DNA from: an uncultured Gemmatimonadales bacterium
GTDB lineage: Bacteria; Gemmatimonadota; Gemmatimonadetes; JACCXV01; JAHWKZ01
DNA length: 64,000 bases
Direction: 5' to 3'
Assembly (NCBI GenBank): GCA_947259315.1
Contig: CAMYLR010000008.1
Location: 32,781 to 96,780 of the forward strand
Of the stretch, positions 53,920 through 63,042 are shown one piece after another (position 1 is the first letter of the stretch; the number at the start of each line of letters is the position of its first letter). Below the pieces are notes generated by a model that had not been told where the DNA came from, searched no databases, and worked only from the letters and a program-made list of their open reading frames with translations. The translations under genes and the position numbers were made by a program.

Positions 53920-54716
53920 ACGCCGTCAGTGCGCGATGTGTCGCGACCCAGCATGCTGGCCTCGACTCCAGCCAGCCGGTCGAGCGCGTCAAGCGCTGCC
54001 TCCTTTTCAGCTTCCTTTTTCGTACGACCCCAACCGGATCCCAACGGCTCTCCTTCGAGCCAAACTTGACACCGGAAGTTTATATCCGCGCGATCGCTGC
54101 CTGGAGCGGCTTGAGCACGGTTTGTACGGTAGGTCAGTTGACCCCGACCGAGCTCGTGAATCATCTCCTGGAGCCGGTTCTTGGCGGTGTGGAATCCGCC
54201 TTCGAACTCGATGTCCCGCGACAGGATGCTCTGCTCGATGAAACGCTTGGCGACCCCGAAGCCGCCATCCAAGTATAGCGCGCCGATCACCGATTCCAGT
54301 GAATCTGCCGCGATCTTCCGACGCCCACCACCTTCGAGGAGGTTCTGGTCATCGCCGGTCTGTACGCAATCAGGCAACCCGATCGCCTCAGAAGCTCGCG
54401 CCAGAAACCGCCTCGAGATGATGTGCGCTCGCTGCTGCGACAGCATTCCTTCCTGGGCTTCAGGGTGACGTGCGAACAGCCAGTCGCTGACGACCAGGTT
54501 CAGGACCGAGTCACCGAGAAATTCCATCCGCTCGTACGACTCGCCACGACTATCCGAATTCAGCAAGAACGATGGGTGTGTTGTGGCTCGACCCAACAAA
54601 TCTCGATTCTTGAACTCGTGGTCGAGCACGTGTTCAAGCAGTCTGAGCCGGTCCTCGCGCTCCTTCGACCGTGCGAAACCGCCCAAGAATCGACGGATCC
54701 GGCCGCGCAGCCTCAC
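53916..54716 (-). CDS. rnc: Ribonuclease III
   Basis: This 266-residue enzyme cleaves double-stranded RNA, including rRNA precursors. The N-terminal endonuclease domain has the signature ERMEFLGDSVLNLVV and the metal-binding DSLESVIGALYLDGGF. A C-terminal double-stranded-RNA-binding domain (about 180-252: NRLQEMIHELGRGQLTYR to SGWGRTKKEAEKEAALDAL) follows. It starts with GTG three bases after the fabF stop, the usual fabF-rnc neighbourhood. Confidence 0.96.
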   Translation of the reverse strand: MRLRGRIRRFLGGFARSKEREDRLRLLEHVLDHEFKNRDLLGRATTHPSFLLNSDSRGESYERMEFLGDSVLNLVVSDWLFARHPEAQEGMLSQQRAHIISRRFLARASEAIGLPDCVQTGDDQNLLEGGGRRKIAADSLESVIGALYLDGGFGVAKRFIEQSILSRDIEFEGGFHTAKNRLQEMIHELGRGQLTYRTNRAQAAPGSDRADINFRCQVWLEGEPLGSGWGRTKKEAEKEAALDALDRLAGVEASMLGRDTSRTDGV

Positions 54717-54719
54717 GAG

Positions 54720-55961
54720 CTATTCCTCGAAGCGCTTGACTGCGAGGGTTGCGTTGTGACCTCCAAAGCCAAAGGAGTTGGTCAACGCCCCTATCACACT
54801 GGCCTCGCGCATCTCGTTAGGGACGTAATCGAGATCACACTCGGGGTCCGGAAACTCATAGTTGATGGTCGGGGGAACTTTGCCGGTCGCCAACACCATC
54901 GTGGTGACCACGAACTCGAGTCCGCCGGCCCCTCCCAGAAGATGCCCTGTCATCGACTTCGTTGAACCGACCAGAATCTCCAAAGCGTGGTCGCCAAAGA
55001 CCGTCTTGATGGCTTGTGTTTCGTACGCGTCGTTGAGCGGCGTAGATGTGCCATGAGCGTTGATATAGCCGATTTCGGTGGGATCCAGACCGGCTTCATC
55101 GATCGCGCGCTTCATCGCCCGAGCGGCGCCCTCACCTTGCGGCGCCGGAGCGGTTATGTGGTGTGCGTCAGCGGTCATCCCAACGCCGACAACCTCACCG
55201 TAGATACGAGCTCCGCGGTCGCGCGCGTGGTCCAGCTCTTCGAGAATCGCCATCCCTGCGCCTTCACCGAGCACGAATCCATCTCTTTCCGCATCAAATG
55301 GCCGGCATGCGCGCTCGGGCTCGTCGTTTCTGGTCGACATCGCCTTCATGGCCGCGAACCCACCGATCGACATCTCCGTCACCGCGGCCTCTGACCCACC
55401 CGCAATCATGATCTCGCCGTCGCCATGTTTGATCAGACGGAACGCATCGCCGATCGCGTGCGCGCTGGATGCACATGCAGAGACGGTACAGTAGTTCGGT
55501 CCTTTGGCCCCATAACGCATAGAGACAACGCCGCTGGCCATGTCTGGAATCATCATCGGGATATAGAACGGGCTTATTCTCGAAGGCCCCCCCTCGAGAT
55601 AGCGGCGGTTTTGAGTTTCATGCGTAGCGATCCCCCCGATTCCCGACCCGATGATCACGCCGACACGCGTCTGATCCTCGGTGTTCATGTCGATACCACT
55701 ATCGGCCAGCGCCATATCCGAAGTCGCTACAGCGAGCTGAGTAAACAGGTCTTGCCGGCGGATCTCTTTTTTATGAATGAACGCCTCAGGATCGAAATCC
55801 TGGACCTCGGCTGCTATCTGGGTGGCAAAAAGACCTGGATCGAACCGGGTAATACGGCGCACTCCACCCTGGCCCCGCAGGAGTGCGTCCCACGACGACT
55901 CCAGGTCATTGCCCAGCGCCGTGACAAGCCCCATTCCGGTGACGACCACACGGCGTCCCAT
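54720..55961 (-). CDS. fabF: Beta-ketoacyl-ACP synthase II
   Basis: This 413-residue condensing enzyme elongates acyl-ACP. It has RRVVVTGMGLVTALGND, the catalytic cysteine in CTVSACASSAHAIGDAF, and the two histidines in INAHGTSTPLND and STKSMTGHLLGGAGGLE. It matches FabF length and motifs rather than FabB. It follows acpP by 34 bases. Confidence 0.97.
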   Translation of the reverse strand: MGRRVVVTGMGLVTALGNDLESSWDALLRGQGGVRRITRFDPGLFATQIAAEVQDFDPEAFIHKKEIRRQDLFTQLAVATSDMALADSGIDMNTEDQTRVGVIIGSGIGGIATHETQNRRYLEGGPSRISPFYIPMMIPDMASGVVSMRYGAKGPNYCTVSACASSAHAIGDAFRLIKHGDGEIMIAGGSEAAVTEMSIGGFAAMKAMSTRNDEPERACRPFDAERDGFVLGEGAGMAILEELDHARDRGARIYGEVVGVGMTADAHHITAPAPQGEGAARAMKRAIDEAGLDPTEIGYINAHGTSTPLNDAYETQAIKTVFGDHALEILVGSTKSMTGHLLGGAGGLEFVVTTMVLATGKVPPTINYEFPDPECDLDYVPNEMREASVIGALTNSFGFGGHNATLAVKRFEE

Positions 55962-55995
55962 CAGGATACGGTGTCTCGATCTAAGGTGAGGTTTG

Positions 55996-56232
55996 CTACT
56001 CTTCGGTCTTGTTCTTTAAGTACGAAGTCGCTTCCCCAACAGTGGTGAGCTTCTCAGCGTCTTCATCTGGAATCTCGATGTCGAACTCCTCCTCGAATGC
56101 CATAACCAGCTCGACGGTGTCAAGCGAGTCAGCGCCCAGATCTTCGACAAAGGACGCATCAGCACTCACTTTCTCGCCGTCTACACCGAGGTTCTCGACG
56201 ATGATCTCTTTCACCCGTGCCTCGACGGTCAT
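55996..56232 (-). CDS. acpP: Acyl carrier protein
   Basis: This 78-residue acidic helical protein has the phosphopantetheine serine S36 in [20 protein letters not shown]. It carries growing acyl chains for FabD/H/G/F and donors for LpxA/LpxD. Strong GGAGG precedes ATG 56232. It lies in the order fabG-acpP-fabF. Confidence 0.98.
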   Translation of the reverse strand: MTVEARVKEIIVENLGVDGEKVSADASFVEDLGADSLDTVELVMAFEEEFDIEIPDEDAEKLTTVGEATSYLKNKTEE

Positions 56233-56289
56233 CCAATCTCCTCCCTATACAGGTTGATCAGCTGCTTCGAAAGAATGAAGAGAGCGGTC

Positions 56290-57048
56290 TCAGCGTGTTA
56301 GACCTCCATCCACGCAGATAACCTGGCCCGTAATATAGTCGCTCATCGGTGAGGCGAGGAACAACGCCAGATTGGCCACGTCGTCGGGGAGTCCCAACCG
56401 ACCCAGCGGGATTCGACCGAGAAACTCCTCTCGTGCTCCATCGCCGAGCGCCGCGGTCATTTCGGTCTCGACAAAACCCGGCGCAATGACGTTAACGGTC
56501 ACGTTTCGGGACGCTAGCTCCTCGGCCAGTGACTTCGAGAACCCGATTAGCCCAGCCTTGGAGGCGGCGTAATTGGATTGGCCGGCGTTTCCGGTGACAC
56601 CAACGATTGAAGCGATGTTAATGATACGGCCCTCTTTCTGACGTATCATCCGCTTGGCCGCCAATCTGCACCAGTGATAAGCGCCATAAAGATTGGTCTC
56701 GAGCACACTGCGCCACTCCTCGGGTTTCATCCTGAGCAGCAGGTTATCACGAGTTATGCCGGCATTGTTGACCAGCACATCGAGCTGGCCAAACTCGTCT
56801 TGGTAGGTGCCCCAGGCGTGCTCGACCTGTTCCTGGTCAGCCACATCACCGGTGAGCTCGAGGCTGGCCACGCCTTTCTGCCGCAGTGCGTTCGCCGTTT
56901 CGGCCACTGTGTCCGCGTTGCGCGCAAAAACCGCCACGTCGGCGCCAGCCGCGGCCAGACCCTCGGCGATAGCACGACCGATTCCTCGATTGCCGCCGGT
57001 GACCAGGGCTTTTCTGCCGCTGAGATCTATGCTGGTCGTGATACCGAT
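56290..57048 (-). CDS. fabG: 3-oxoacyl-ACP reductase FabG with non-canonical start
   Basis: The body is unmistakable FabG: Rossmann ALVTGGNRGIGRAIAEGL, DVLVNNAGITRDNLLLRMKPEEW, catalytic NIASIVGVTGNAGQSNYAASKAGLIG, and the C-terminal SDYITGQVICVDGG. It reduces 3-ketoacyl-ACP with NADPH. No ATG, GTG or TTG lies in frame before the Rossmann motif; the first is a GTG at 56937, which would delete the cofactor site. A GGAGG at 57056-57060 points to ATC 57048 (252 residues), with ATC 57042, ACG 57039 and ATA 57030 as alternatives. The 5' end overlaps fabD by about 22 bases. Confidence 0.85.
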   Translation of the reverse strand: MGITTSIDLSGRKALVTGGNRGIGRAIAEGLAAAGADVAVFARNADTVAETANALRQKGVASLELTGDVADQEQVEHAWGTYQDEFGQLDVLVNNAGITRDNLLLRMKPEEWRSVLETNLYGAYHWCRLAAKRMIRQKEGRIINIASIVGVTGNAGQSNYAASKAGLIGFSKSLAEELASRNVTVNVIAPGFVETEMTAALGDGAREEFLGRIPLGRLGLPDDVANLALFLASPMSDYITGQVICVDGGLTR

Positions 57049-57974
57049 CGCGATGCCTCCTCGATGATCTGTTCCTCGGTGTCGATCGGGCGCCCCGCAA
57101 GTGACCGGTCGATCCGTCTCAAGAGCCCAGTTAGCACTTTGCCGGGACCGACCTCGAGAAACACGGTAGCTCCGAGATCGCGGAGCCGGTTCACGCAGTC
57201 GACCCAGCGCACCGGCGCTGTCAATTGCCCGAGTAGCCGCGCGCGAATCGCGTCCGGTTCGGTCACGGGTTCCGCGTCTACGTTCGCCACCACCGGACAG
57301 ATCGCTGTGCGGACATCGACGGCATCGAGAACGGCTCCAAGCTCACGCGCCGCTGGCGCCATGAGCGCTGAATGAAAAGCGCCCGAGACATTTAGCTCGA
57401 CCGCTTTACGCGCACCCCATTCTGGGGCCACCTCGATCGCTCGCCTAACGGCGCTCACTGATCCCGACACGACGATCTGTCCAGGAGCGTTGAAGTTGGC
57501 CGGTGTCAGCACTTCATCAGATCCCCGAACCGCGTCGCAAAGTGCCACCACGTCGGCGCTATCCATGCCGATCAGTGCGGCCATCGTGCCCGGTCGGTCG
57601 CGCCCAGTCGCGGCCATCGCCTCCCCACGTGCCCGAACCAGCCGGAGCCCATCCGAGAACGAGAGGCTACCAGCTACGACATGAGCCGAGAACTCGCCGA
57701 GGCTATGGCCTGCGGCCGACTCCGGTTCTATGCCTTCGGCTGCGAGCACCCGCGCCACCGCTACCGAATGCGTGAGGAGCGCCGGCTGGGCGTTCTCCGT
57801 CGCGCGCAGCTCTTCCTCTGGGCCATCCCAACACAACCTCGACAACGCCACGCCGAGTAAGTCGTCGGCCTGCTCAAACGTCTGCTTGGCCTCAGCCCGC
57901 GCGGCTGCCAAATCAGCACCCATTCCAACGAACTGGCTTCCCTGTCCGGGGAACTGGAACGCGATCGACGACAA
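57027..57974 (-). CDS. fabD: Malonyl-CoA:ACP transacylase
   Basis: This is about 315 residues from TTG 57974, three bases after the fabH stop; a GTG at 58004 in the same frame is inside fabH. Motifs: FQFPGQGSQFVGMG near the N terminus, the nucleophile serine in AGHSLGEFSA, GTMAALIGM, and the catalytic histidine in VSGAFHSALM. It loads malonyl groups onto ACP. Confidence 0.94.
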   Translation of the reverse strand: MSSIAFQFPGQGSQFVGMGADLAAARAEAKQTFEQADDLLGVALSRLCWDGPEEELRATENAQPALLTHSVAVARVLAAEGIEPESAAGHSLGEFSAHVVAGSLSFSDGLRLVRARGEAMAATGRDRPGTMAALIGMDSADVVALCDAVRGSDEVLTPANFNAPGQIVVSGSVSAVRRAIEVAPEWGARKAVELNVSGAFHSALMAPAARELGAVLDAVDVRTAICPVVANVDAEPVTEPDAIRARLLGQLTAPVRWVDCVNRLRDLGATVFLEVGPGKVLTGLLRRIDRSLAGRPIDTEEQIIEEASRSVSRPA

Positions 57975-57976
57975 CG

Positions 57977-59014
57977 CTAGAGGCGAAGCACGGCCGAGCC
58001 CCACGCGAGCCCGCCACCAAAGGCGGTCATCAGGACGGTACCGCCGGGCGGCACCATCTCGTTGCGTCGGACTTCGTCGAGCGCAATCGGTATCGATGCC
58101 GAGCTCGTGTTTCCATACCGATCGATGTTGATGTACAAACGCTCGCGATCGACACCGAGCCGCTTGGCGAGCGACTCGATGATCCGGATGTTGGCCTGGT
58201 GCGGAATGACCAGGTCGATGTCGTCTATCGTCATCCCCGCTTTCCCAAGAACGATCCGACTCGATTCTTCCATCGCCAGCACAGCGCGCTTGAAAACGTC
58301 ACGCCCTTCTTGTTTCACGAACTCGAGTCGTTCACTCTGCGTCTCGGAAGTTGAAGGCATGGCCGCTCCGCCAGCTGGTCGCCACAGCATCTGGGCGCAA
58401 CGCCCATCGGTCTGCATGTGGGTCGCCAAAAGACCGGTGCCGCCATTGGCCACGTCACCACCGGACCCGAGCAGCGCCGCACCTGCCCCATCACCAAACA
58501 AGACGCACGTCGATCGATCGGTGTAGTCGATGATAGCGGACATCTTCTCCGCTCCGATAACGAGCGCGTTCTCGAACAGCTCGGCTTTCAACAGACCGTC
58601 GGCGATTGCCACGCCGTAGAGCCAGCCCGCGCACGCCGCGCTCACGTCAAACGCGGCAGCGCGGTGAGCCCCGAGTCGGGCCTGGGTCTCACACGCGGTA
58701 GACGGGAGCAAGTGGTCCGGGGTAGCGGTGGACAGAACGATGAGGTCGACGTCTATCGGCTCGACTCCGGCGTCCGACAGTGCCTTTGAGCCAGCCCTGG
58801 CAGCGAGATCAGCCGTGTCTTCTCCATCGGCACAGATGCGCCTTTCCCGGATCCCGGATCGAGTTCTGATCCACTCGTCCGATGTATCGACCATCTTCTC
58901 GAGCTCGGCGTTGGTGAGCACGCGATCTGGAACCGCCAATCCGGTACCCCGAATGAAACCCTGCCGTTGAGCCTGCTTCTGGTCGCTGATAATGCCCGCT
59001 GCCTGGCTTCTCAT
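57977..59014 (-). CDS. fabH: Beta-ketoacyl-ACP synthase III
   Basis: This 345-residue enzyme starts fatty-acid synthesis by condensing acetyl-CoA with malonyl-ACP. The catalytic triad is visible: cysteine in FDVSAACAGWLYG, histidine in VIPHQANIRI, asparagine in YGNTSSASIP. The N terminus has an extra ~18 residues (RSQAAGIISDQKQAQRQGF) before the family start. The ATG overlaps the plsX stop. Confidence 0.96.
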   Translation of the reverse strand: MRSQAAGIISDQKQAQRQGFIRGTGLAVPDRVLTNAELEKMVDTSDEWIRTRSGIRERRICADGEDTADLAARAGSKALSDAGVEPIDVDLIVLSTATPDHLLPSTACETQARLGAHRAAAFDVSAACAGWLYGVAIADGLLKAELFENALVIGAEKMSAIIDYTDRSTCVLFGDGAGAALLGSGGDVANGGTGLLATHMQTDGRCAQMLWRPAGGAAMPSTSETQSERLEFVKQEGRDVFKRAVLAMEESSRIVLGKAGMTIDDIDLVIPHQANIRIIESLAKRLGVDRERLYINIDRYGNTSSASIPIALDEVRRNEMVPPGGTVLMTAFGGGLAWGSAVLRL

Positions 59015-60048
59015 GCGCCCTCCTTCAGCTTTTCGTCAGTGGCTGTCGCGGCCACGAACTCGCTGACCGCCTCTTCGATGTGGCGGTTTAGTTTTCGCGC
59101 TGCGGCTGTTTTCGCCACGTCGATGGCGTTCCGAAACGCTTTTACGCTGGAACCACCGTGGCCGATGACCACGATGCCGTTCACTCCCAGCAGTGGGGCA
59201 CCACCGTACTCCGCGTAATCGATCTTCCTTCGCACCGAATCGAAAGCGGGCCGCATGAGCAAGGCCCCCAACCCGGCCAGGCGGCTCTTGCTCACTTCGT
59301 CCCGAACCGAGTCGGCGAGAAAATCGATAAATGACTCGCCGAACTTCAGTAGCACATTGCCTACAAAACCGTCACACACGACCACATCCGCCGCCCCCCT
59401 TAGCACATCGCGTCCCTCGACATTACCGATGAAGTTCAAATCGCTGACCCTCAATAGCTGGTGTGTGGCCACGGTGAGGTCGTTTCCCTTGCTTGGCTCC
59501 TCGCCGATCGACAATAGCCCCACCCGGGGTCGGTCGCGGCCCAAGACATCGATCGCATAGATGTGACCCATGATAGCAAACTGAACGAGGTGCTCAGGCC
59601 GACACTCGGCGTTGGCTCCGACGTCGAGCACCAGGCAGGGTAAACCCTGAGTTGGGAAGATCGTCACAATCGCAGGTCTCGAGATGCCCACGATGCGCCC
59701 CAACGTCAACAGCGCCCCGGCCATGACCGCCCCAGTGTTCCCAGCCGAAATAAACGCGTCGGCGCGACCAGACTTCTGTAATTCGAGTCCCACCGCGATC
59801 GAGGAATCCCTTTTGCGACGCAAAGCTGCAGACGGGGCGTCGTGCATCTCGATCACTTGGGGGGCGTGTCGAATCCGCAGCCGGTCGCCCGCGTAGGGCT
59901 GACCTTCTAAACACTGCGAGATCCTTCGCTCGTCGCCCGTCAGCACGATCTCGAGCGGCTCCTCGCATTCCTCGATAGCCGCCAGCGCAGCCGTCACCGG
60001 ATACTCTGGAGCGTGATCTCCTCCCATGGCGTCGAGCACGATTCGCAT
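59011..60048 (-). CDS. plsX: Phosphate acyltransferase PlsX
   Basis: From ATG 60048 (345 residues; TTG 60072 is an alternative) it begins MRIVLDAMGGDHAPEYPV, the PlsX signature. It makes acyl-phosphate from acyl-ACP for the PlsY route of phospholipid synthesis. Other blocks: VGLLSIGEEPSKGNDL, NVEGRDVLRGAADVVVCDGFVGNVLLK and YGGAPLLGVNGIVVIGHGGSS. It follows rpmF in the classical cluster. Confidence 0.96.
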   Translation of the reverse strand: MRIVLDAMGGDHAPEYPVTAALAAIEECEEPLEIVLTGDERRISQCLEGQPYAGDRLRIRHAPQVIEMHDAPSAALRRKRDSSIAVGLELQKSGRADAFISAGNTGAVMAGALLTLGRIVGISRPAIVTIFPTQGLPCLVLDVGANAECRPEHLVQFAIMGHIYAIDVLGRDRPRVGLLSIGEEPSKGNDLTVATHQLLRVSDLNFIGNVEGRDVLRGAADVVVCDGFVGNVLLKFGESFIDFLADSVRDEVSKSRLAGLGALLMRPAFDSVRRKIDYAEYGGAPLLGVNGIVVIGHGGSSVKAFRNAIDVAKTAAARKLNRHIEEAVSEFVAATATDEKLKEGA

Positions 60049-60088
60049 CGCTCGTGTTTCACCTCTGGCCAACAGGCCTTGGAGGTGT

Positions 60089-60271
60089 CTAGAACTCCTC
60101 CACGTCGACGATGTGGCGTCCCGCGTAGTGGCCGCAGTGCGGACAGACCCGATGCGGGAGCTTGGGCTGCAAACATTTGTCGCACTTGATCACGGTCGGC
60201 GCGGCCACTTTCTTGTGGGTCCGACGATTGCGTCGCCGCGTTTTGCTGATCCTTCGTTTTGGTACTGCCAT
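60089..60271 (-). CDS. rpmF: 50S ribosomal protein L32
   Basis: This 60-residue protein begins AVPKRRISKTRRRNRRTHKK and has the zinc-binding CDKC and CPHC pairs (VIKCDKCLQPKLPHRVCPHC). It binds the 50S subunit. It sits between yceD and plsX. Confidence 0.98.
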   Translation of the reverse strand: MAVPKRRISKTRRRNRRTHKKVAAPTVIKCDKCLQPKLPHRVCPHCGHYAGRHIVDVEEF

Positions 60272-60301
60272 CGGTATTGGTCTCCGAGATACAGGTTGTC
60301 T

Positions 60302-60814
60302 TCAATCATCGAATCGGAGCGCGCTCAAAGCGCCCCAGCGTTCGTCAGTTTCGTCCCTTTCGCAGTCGCACTCTTTTTGGTTCAAGTTCTGACCACATTG
60401 CGGGCACATTCCAGCACATCGCTTATCACACAACGGAAATCGATTGCGTTCCAAAAACAGCCACTCGCGCACCGGCTCATCGATCTCGATCTCCGTCGCC
60501 TTGGGGTCGATCGGAATAACGTCCGCGTCCCCAATCTCATCGTCCGCACTCTTGGATTGCTGGTAAACAACCCAAAAACGATCGTCGATCGTGACTTTCA
60601 CGGGCTCCAGGCATCTTCGGCACGAACCCACGGACGAGCCGAGGACGTTAACCGTTACGACGTACATCCCTCCGGTCGCGTTGGTTACCTCGACATCCAG
60701 CTGGATCGGCTCGGTGATCTGACTTCCGTAGCCATCCAGCATGGGATCGTCTGGCGCGATCGTGAAGCCGGTCTTTAGCCGGCCCCCTGAAAGACGCGAG
60801 AGATCAACGATCAT
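60302..60814 (-). CDS. yceD: YceD/DUF177 family protein
   Basis: The 170-residue protein matches the DUF177 family next to rpmF: a central GSCRRCLEPVKVTIDDRFWV and an acidic EIEIDEPVREWLFLE, then a cysteine cluster CDKRCAGMCPQCGQNLNQKECDC like the conserved C-terminal CXXCG part. Relatives in bacteria and chloroplasts are linked to 23S rRNA accumulation. Possible zinc binding is inferred from the cysteines. Confidence 0.9.
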   Translation of the reverse strand: MIVDLSRLSGGRLKTGFTIAPDDPMLDGYGSQITEPIQLDVEVTNATGGMYVVTVNVLGSSVGSCRRCLEPVKVTIDDRFWVVYQQSKSADDEIGDADVIPIDPKATEIEIDEPVREWLFLERNRFPLCDKRCAGMCPQCGQNLNQKECDCERDETDERWGALSALRFDD

Positions 60815-60870
60815 AACCGTATAAGTATATTCTCGATAGCTACTTGGAACAACGTGGTAAGGTCACGCGC

Positions 60871-61278
60871 CTACTCCCCGAAGAAGAACCCTATCTCAAC
60901 GGTTGCGTTCTCCGGGGAGTCCGACGCGTGGATGGCGTTGCGCTCAACCGACTCGGCGTACAGGCGCCGAACCGTGCCTTCGTCGGCCTCGCTCGGATCG
61001 GTCGCTCCGATCGATCGCCTGAGTCCAGCGACGGCGTCCTCGCGCTCCAACACCATCGGCACACACGGGCCGCTGGTCATGAAATCCACCAGACTCTCGA
61101 AGAATGGCCGCTCCGCGTGTATCGCGTAGAAGTCGCGCGCACGCTCGCCAGTCAAGGTTTGCATGCGCATCTCACGGATTACGAAACCGTCCGCCTCGAG
61201 GTGGGCCAGAACGGCGCCGATCAGGTTCTTCCCGACCGCGTCTGGCTTGATGATCGCAAGGGTCCGCTCGGTTGGCAT
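60871..61278 (-). CDS. ndk: Nucleoside diphosphate kinase
   Basis: This 135-residue kinase balances nucleoside triphosphate pools. It begins [18 protein letters not shown] and has the active histidine in [16 protein letters not shown]. The final FFFGE is slightly unusual. The start shares one base with the stop of the EIIA-CBS gene, so it is co-translated with the sucCD operon end. Confidence 0.96.
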   Translation of the reverse strand: MPTERTLAIIKPDAVGKNLIGAVLAHLEADGFVIREMRMQTLTGERARDFYAIHAERPFFESLVDFMTSGPCVPMVLEREDAVAGLRRSIGATDPSEADEGTVRRLYAESVERNAIHASDSPENATVEIGFFFGE

Positions 61279-62177
61279 CAGAACTGTAGCAACTTTCGAA
61301 TAAGGGAACGACGACTAATCAATCCGACCCACTTCCCGTCCTTTGTCAACGGCAACGGGTCAGCGTTCTTGTTGACTATGATCGAAGCTGCCTCGCTGAT
61401 GCTGGCCTCGACCGGCAAGCAGAGGACCGCTTTCGACATGACATCCCGAACCGAAGGATCGGCTTCCTCCCGAGTCGCCAAATCTGACGGGCTTTCGAAC
61501 ACCCGTAGGTAACCCGGAAGGAAATCCCGGATCAGATCCTTCTCCGAGATCATACCGACGATCTCATCTCTCTTGTTTACTACTGGCAGTCCAGTGTACT
61601 CCCCACGCGTCATTAACCGAGCCGCCTCGCGCAGAGGCATCTCCGGATAGATCCGCTGCGATGCGGGCTGCATGACATCGATGACCGAGAACTTCTGAAC
61701 TCGCGGCGCGTTGCGAACTGCCGGGAGATCGACGATCGATTGAGCGTCGGGGGCAGAGAGCACCGCGTCGAGCACGCCTTCTTCGCGCAGCAGCGCCGCC
61801 AGAGTAGCAACCGTCTCTAGATAGGCGCCTGACTCTCCGGGCGGCGCAGCGACGAGCACCAACAGCCGGCCCCGGGTCTCGCCACCCGTCTCGGCGGGTA
61901 CCCTCAGCGGCCGCTCGACGATGCCGACCGAAACCACGATCCGGTCGATGGCGTCCGACCAAAGGTGCGAGATAAACGCGCCGGCACCAACGCCCATGGT
62001 GTCCTCGGCACCCAGTGTACTGACTTCTCGCAAGAACCGTTCGCCGTCGACGACGCCGGGTTGGCTGGCAGCAAAAGCCGCCAGCTCATCCAACGCCTCG
62101 GCATAGGAGGTGGCAGCGAGCCGCGGCGCTACCTGACCGACCGAGAGGATCGGTTTCGTTCGAGTCGCCTCAGCCAA
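61278..62177 (-). CDS. PTS EIIA (PtsN-like) domain fused to a CBS pair
   Basis: Residues 1-155 resemble the fructose/nitrogen-type EIIA domain: [31 protein letters not shown] puts H71 where PtsN carries its phospho-histidine, but the usual GVAIPH is GAFISH. Residues 165-299 form two CBS motifs ([50 protein letters not shown]), which bind adenine nucleotides. A phosphorylation switch joined to an energy sensor would fit its place between sucD and ndk. No PTS EI or HPr is in the window. TTG start overlaps the sucD stop. Confidence 0.78.
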   Translation of the reverse strand: MAEATRTKPILSVGQVAPRLAATSYAEALDELAAFAASQPGVVDGERFLREVSTLGAEDTMGVGAGAFISHLWSDAIDRIVVSVGIVERPLRVPAETGGETRGRLLVLVAAPPGESGAYLETVATLAALLREEGVLDAVLSAPDAQSIVDLPAVRNAPRVQKFSVIDVMQPASQRIYPEMPLREAARLMTRGEYTGLPVVNKRDEIVGMISEKDLIRDFLPGYLRVFESPSDLATREEADPSVRDVMSKAVLCLPVEASISEAASIIVNKNADPLPLTKDGKWVGLISRRSLIRKLLQF

Positions 62178-63042
62178 GAGCGTCCTCGATCAGTCCGACG
62201 ATATCCGCTGGACGCTCGGCCACGGCGATCCCGTGATCCCGAAAAGCCGTCATTTTCTCAGCAGCCGTGCCCTCACTGCCCGAAATAATCGCACCAGCGT
62301 GCCCCATGCGCCGGCCGGGTGGGGCGGTCTGGCCGGCGATGAACCCTACCACGGGCGTGCGCATCTCGCCGTCCACGTAGCGAGCAGCCTCTTGCTCGTC
62401 TGTGCCGCCGATCTCACCGATCATGACAACCGCCTTCGTGTCGGGGTCGGTGTCGAACTGCTCCAAACAATCGATAAACGATGTGCCAACGATCGGATCA
62501 CCACCAATGCCGACACACGTCGATTGGCCCAGTCCATTGGTCGTCAAATGATGGATCACTTCGTAGGTCAGCGTACCGCTCCTTGAGACGACACCAACCT
62601 TACCCGGCGCACAGATGTTGCCTGGAAGGATACCGATCTTCGATTCGCCCGGCGTTATCAGACCTGGACAGTTGGGACCCACGATTCGCGTCCCTCGCTC
62701 GCGCACAAACGCCATCACGCGCATCATTTCGAGAACCGGGATCCCCTCGGTAATAGCCACGATGAGCTCGATCCCCGCATCGGCTGCCTCGTAAATCGCA
62801 TCCGCGGCGAACCGCGGCGGCACGTAGATCACCGACGCATTTGCACCTGTCTCTTGAACTGCCGCCGCAACCGTGTCAAAGACCGGGATCGAGTCGTCAA
62901 AAAGCTGACCGCCCTTGCCCGGAACCACCCCCGCGACCACCTGCGTCCCGTAGTCACGCATACGCCGGGCGTGGAAAGACCCGTCGCGACCTGTAATCCC
63001 TTGCACCGCGAGCTTGGTCGAGCGATCGATCAGGATACTCAC
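62170..63042 (-). CDS. sucD: Succinyl-CoA ligase subunit alpha
   Basis: This 290-residue subunit has the N-terminal CoA-binding fold ([21 protein letters not shown]), [19 protein letters not shown], and the phospho-histidine region [13 protein letters not shown]. With SucC it converts succinyl-CoA to succinate with nucleotide triphosphate formation in the TCA cycle. GTG start at 63042 overlaps the sucC stop as GTGA. Confidence 0.97.
   Translation of the reverse strand: MSILIDRSTKLAVQGITGRDGSFHARRMRDYGTQVVAGVVPGKGGQLFDDSIPVFDTVAAAVQETGANASVIYVPPRFAADAIYEAADAGIELIVAITEGIPVLEMMRVMAFVRERGTRIVGPNCPGLITPGESKIGILPGNICAPGKVGVVSRSGTLTYEVIHHLTTNGLGQSTCVGIGGDPIVGTSFIDCLEQFDTDPDTKAVVMIGEIGGTDEQEAARYVDGEMRTPVVGFIAGQTAPPGRRMGHAGAIISGSEGTAAEKMTAFRDHGIAVAERPADIVGLIEDALG

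Noticed and set aside
56290-56937. Shorter FabG from GTG 56937
   Set aside because: It would lack the cofactor-binding TGGNRGIG segment, which is present in frame upstream.
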